Below are positions 5,836 through 6,997 of a stretch of DNA of 6,997 nt, piece by piece (the first letter of the stretch is position 1; each line of letters begins with the position of its first letter). Source of the DNA: an uncultured Chromatiaceae bacterium (GTDB taxonomy: Bacteria > Pseudomonadota > Gammaproteobacteria > Enterobacterales > Alteromonadaceae); the NCBI GenBank assembly GCA_946481195.1, contig CAMLNG010000197.1:1-6997 (forward strand), in the 5' to 3' direction. Below the pieces are notes generated by a model. It saw nothing but the letters and a program-made list of their open reading frames with translations, made no database searches and had not been told where the DNA came from. Made by a program: the position numbers and the translations under genes.

Positions 5836-6953
5836 CCTGGGCCTCCAAAGCGCCGCGCCACGACCTGCACCTGTTCATCATCCAGTTTCAGCAGGCTGGT
5901 CATACTAAAATTACTGTCGGCAGTATCAATACTGATCTCTGCCTGAAAATATGCCGATTTCACGGCAAACAACGCCTTCACTTCAGCGGTCGGGGTTTGA
6001 CTGAACACCGCACTGTTGCTGCTGAAAAAATCATCAACGCTGTCATAGCCTTTTTCTGGTCTGCCGCTAATGACGCTTTTGGCGTCTTCTTCACTTAAGC
6101 CCGGGATCAATGCGGCTAATACCGGTGCCTGTTGTTCTGTCATCGTATTGACGTTGAGCTGCAGCGTGCTGACCTGTGGGATCACACAAACCAGCGGCGC
6201 GACCAGCGCGTAATCTGCCGGTGTCATATCCAGAATGACCCGCAGTTCGGATTTACTGACCATCAGACTATTGGCACTGTAATACGGCATCTCCAGTGCG
6301 GCATAGTCGTTCTCTTCGGCGCCACCGGCACTTTGCAGCGTACTGTCCGGGTCCAGCCAGTCGGTCACCCGCGCCACCAGATAATCCGGCGGCATTGATA
6401 AATCCAGCGCATTTTGCTCGAGCAAACGCAAAAATGCCTGTTGTGCCGGCGTCTGCTGGCCGGGTTTTCCCCGATTGGCTGCGTTGCCGTTGTTGCCAGT
6501 CGCGCCCCCGTCACCGCCTGCATTATTGGGGTTGTCCTTGCCGCCGGTATTGTCACCTGGATTACCACCTGGATTGCCATCCGGGTTAGTACCCGGATTA
6601 TTATTGCCCGCCGGCAATAACGAATTCAGGTTAAAACAAGCCTGCAAATCGGTGACAGTGCCGCTAATTGTCGCCTGCTCCACCGGAAAGACCGCCCCTT
6701 GTGTGGCCCATTCCTGACTCAGGTTAGTGGTTTCCTTGCCCGCGACGGACTTTTTCAGTAACCGCTGAATATATTGCTCAGCACCAAGCGCCAGCCAAAT
6801 CGCCTGCTGGCGTTGTTGCAAATTGATCTGGCGCTGCAATTCGAGCTGTAACCGCCCGCTCATACTGACCGCAATCAGTACCACAAAGGCCACCACCATC
6901 ATCACAGCAATCAAAGCGACGCCTTGTTGCCGGAGCGAACGCAGCTTATTCAT
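5832..6953 (-). CDS. gspK: Type II secretion system minor pseudopilin GspK
   Basis: A 373-residue GspK, the largest minor pseudopilin, which caps the pseudopilus with GspI and GspJ in the periplasm. The prepilin leader is MNKLRSLRQQG, cleaved by the prepilin peptidase after G11, followed by VALIAVMMVVAFVVLIAVS. Position +5 of the mature protein is Ala, not Glu, which is the known GspK peculiarity. Then come ACFNLNSL (106-113), TDWLDPDS (197-204) and YYSANSLMVSKSELRVI (224-240), LNVNTM (266-271) and ALIPGLSEEDAKSVI (281-295), all typical of the large GspK domain, whose acidic residues bind calcium in characterised members. An unusual Gly/Asn/Asp-rich, probably disordered stretch of about 50 residues (116-166) interrupts the domain after SLLPA. 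C107 and C256 flank it and might pair. The ATG at 6951-6953 has AGGGGG five bases upstream and overlaps the gspJ TGA. Confidence 0.96.
   Translation of the reverse strand: MNKLRSLRQQGVALIAVMMVVAFVVLIAVSMSGRLQLELQRQINLQQRQQAIWLALGAEQYIQRLLKKSVAGKETTNLSQEWATQGAVFPVEQATISGTVTDLQACFNLNSLLPAGNNNPGTNPDGNPGGNPGDNTGGKDNPNNAGGDGGATGNNGNAANRGKPGQQTPAQQAFLRLLEQNALDLSMPPDYLVARVTDWLDPDSTLQSAGGAEENDYAALEMPYYSANSLMVSKSELRVILDMTPADYALVAPLVCVIPQVSTLQLNVNTMTEQQAPVLAALIPGLSEEDAKSVISGRPEKGYDSVDDFFSSNSAVFSQTPTAEVKALFAVKSAYFQAEISIDTADSNFSMTSLLKLDDEQVQVVARRFGGPG
6540..6599 (-). repeat. Five-copy 12-base tandem repeat inside gspK
   Basis: On the minus strand five successive 12-base units encode NPGT, NPDG, NPGG, NPGD and NTGG (residues 119-138). 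The middle two units, AATCCAGGTGGT and AATCCAGGTGAC, differ at only two bases; the outer units have drifted mainly at third positions. The array opens the Gly/Asn-rich insertion, which continues degenerately to about 6456. The pattern is what replication slippage in frame would leave. Confidence 0.85.
6601..6620. repeat. Inverted repeat at the edge of the gspK insertion
   Basis: TTATTGCC (6601-6608) and GGCAATAA (6613-6620) are perfect complements around a 4-base centre CGCC. The repeat lies in the codons for LLPAGNN, directly upstream (in gspK sense) of the tandem repeat. In mRNA it would form an 8-bp hairpin. It may be a by-product of Leu-Leu-Pro and Gly-Asn-Asn codons; no T tract follows, so it is not a terminator. 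Confidence 0.5.
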
Positions 6954-6997
6954 CGGGCCCCCTGCTGCGGCAGACCAAAGACCCGCTCAATGACACC
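6950..6997 (-). CDS. gspJ: Type II secretion system minor pseudopilin GspJ, C-terminal end (partial)
   Basis: Reading the minus strand from the window edge gives 15 codons, GVIERVFGLPQQGAR, ending at the TGA at 6950-6952. That stop overlaps the gspK ATG as ATGA. The G-x-I-x-R-V-F-x-L-P pattern resembles the end of many GspJ proteins, and gspJ is the standard gene before gspK in gsp operons. The identification rests mainly on context because only the tail is visible; the start lies outside the window. Confidence 0.8.
   Translation of the reverse strand, partial: GVIERVFGLPQQGAR

Noticed and set aside
6540..6599. CRISPR-like array
   Set aside because: The units are contiguous 12-base coding repeats without spacers, in frame with gspK.
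6475..6717. Pro/Leu-rich open frames on the plus strand opposite gspK
   Set aside because: They are the complement of the Gly/Asn-rich repeat in gspK; the low-complexity composition explains the lack of stops.

Overview
The window looks like chromosomal DNA of a free-living Gram-negative gammaproteobacterium, probably of the Alteromonadales/Chromatiales type (for example the Rheinheimera/Alishewanella group). This is inferred from protein character and gene order, not from a database search. It carries the end of a general secretion pathway (type II secretion, T2SS) operon next to housekeeping nucleotide-phosphate hydrolases. Almost every base lies in or next to a gene. No RNA gene, insertion sequence, CRISPR array or integrase is visible.

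Layout. Positions 1-566 (+) hold the C-terminal part of an EAL-domain cyclic-di-GMP phosphodiesterase that enters from outside the window. It converges on, and overlaps by 41 bases, cysQ (526-1356, -). cysQ is the second gene of a nudE-cysQ pair whose reading frames overlap by 14 bases; nudE is 1343-1921 (-). A 58-base intergenic region separates nudE from the divergent yrfG (1980-2666, +), a HAD-family GMP/IMP nucleotidase, which ends at a strong intrinsic terminator (2671-2708). An AT-rich stretch follows with one unrecognised exported small protein (2719-3219, -). The rest, 3347-6997 (-), is the tail of the T2SS operon in transcription order: gspJ (last 15 codons), gspK, gspL, gspM, gspN.

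How the genes work together. GspJ and GspK are minor pseudopilins that form the tip of the periplasmic pseudopilus. GspL and GspM are the inner-membrane platform proteins that connect the GspE ATPase to the pseudopilus. GspN is an accessory inner-membrane protein. The first three junctions are 4-base start/stop overlaps (ATGA, GTGA, ATGA), which points to translational coupling. On the other side, CysQ (pAp), NudE (ADP-ribose, Ap3A and similar compounds), YrfG (GMP/IMP) and the EAL enzyme (c-di-GMP) all hydrolyse nucleotide phosphates.

Most of the window is conserved core machinery. The parts that stand out are: the AT-rich orphan gene for a small exported protein between gspN and yrfG; a Gly/Asn-rich insertion in GspK containing a five-copy 12-base tandem repeat; an in-frame tandem duplication of the gspM stop region; and a palindrome in the probable leader of the orphan gene. 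I found no convincing new multi-gene system.
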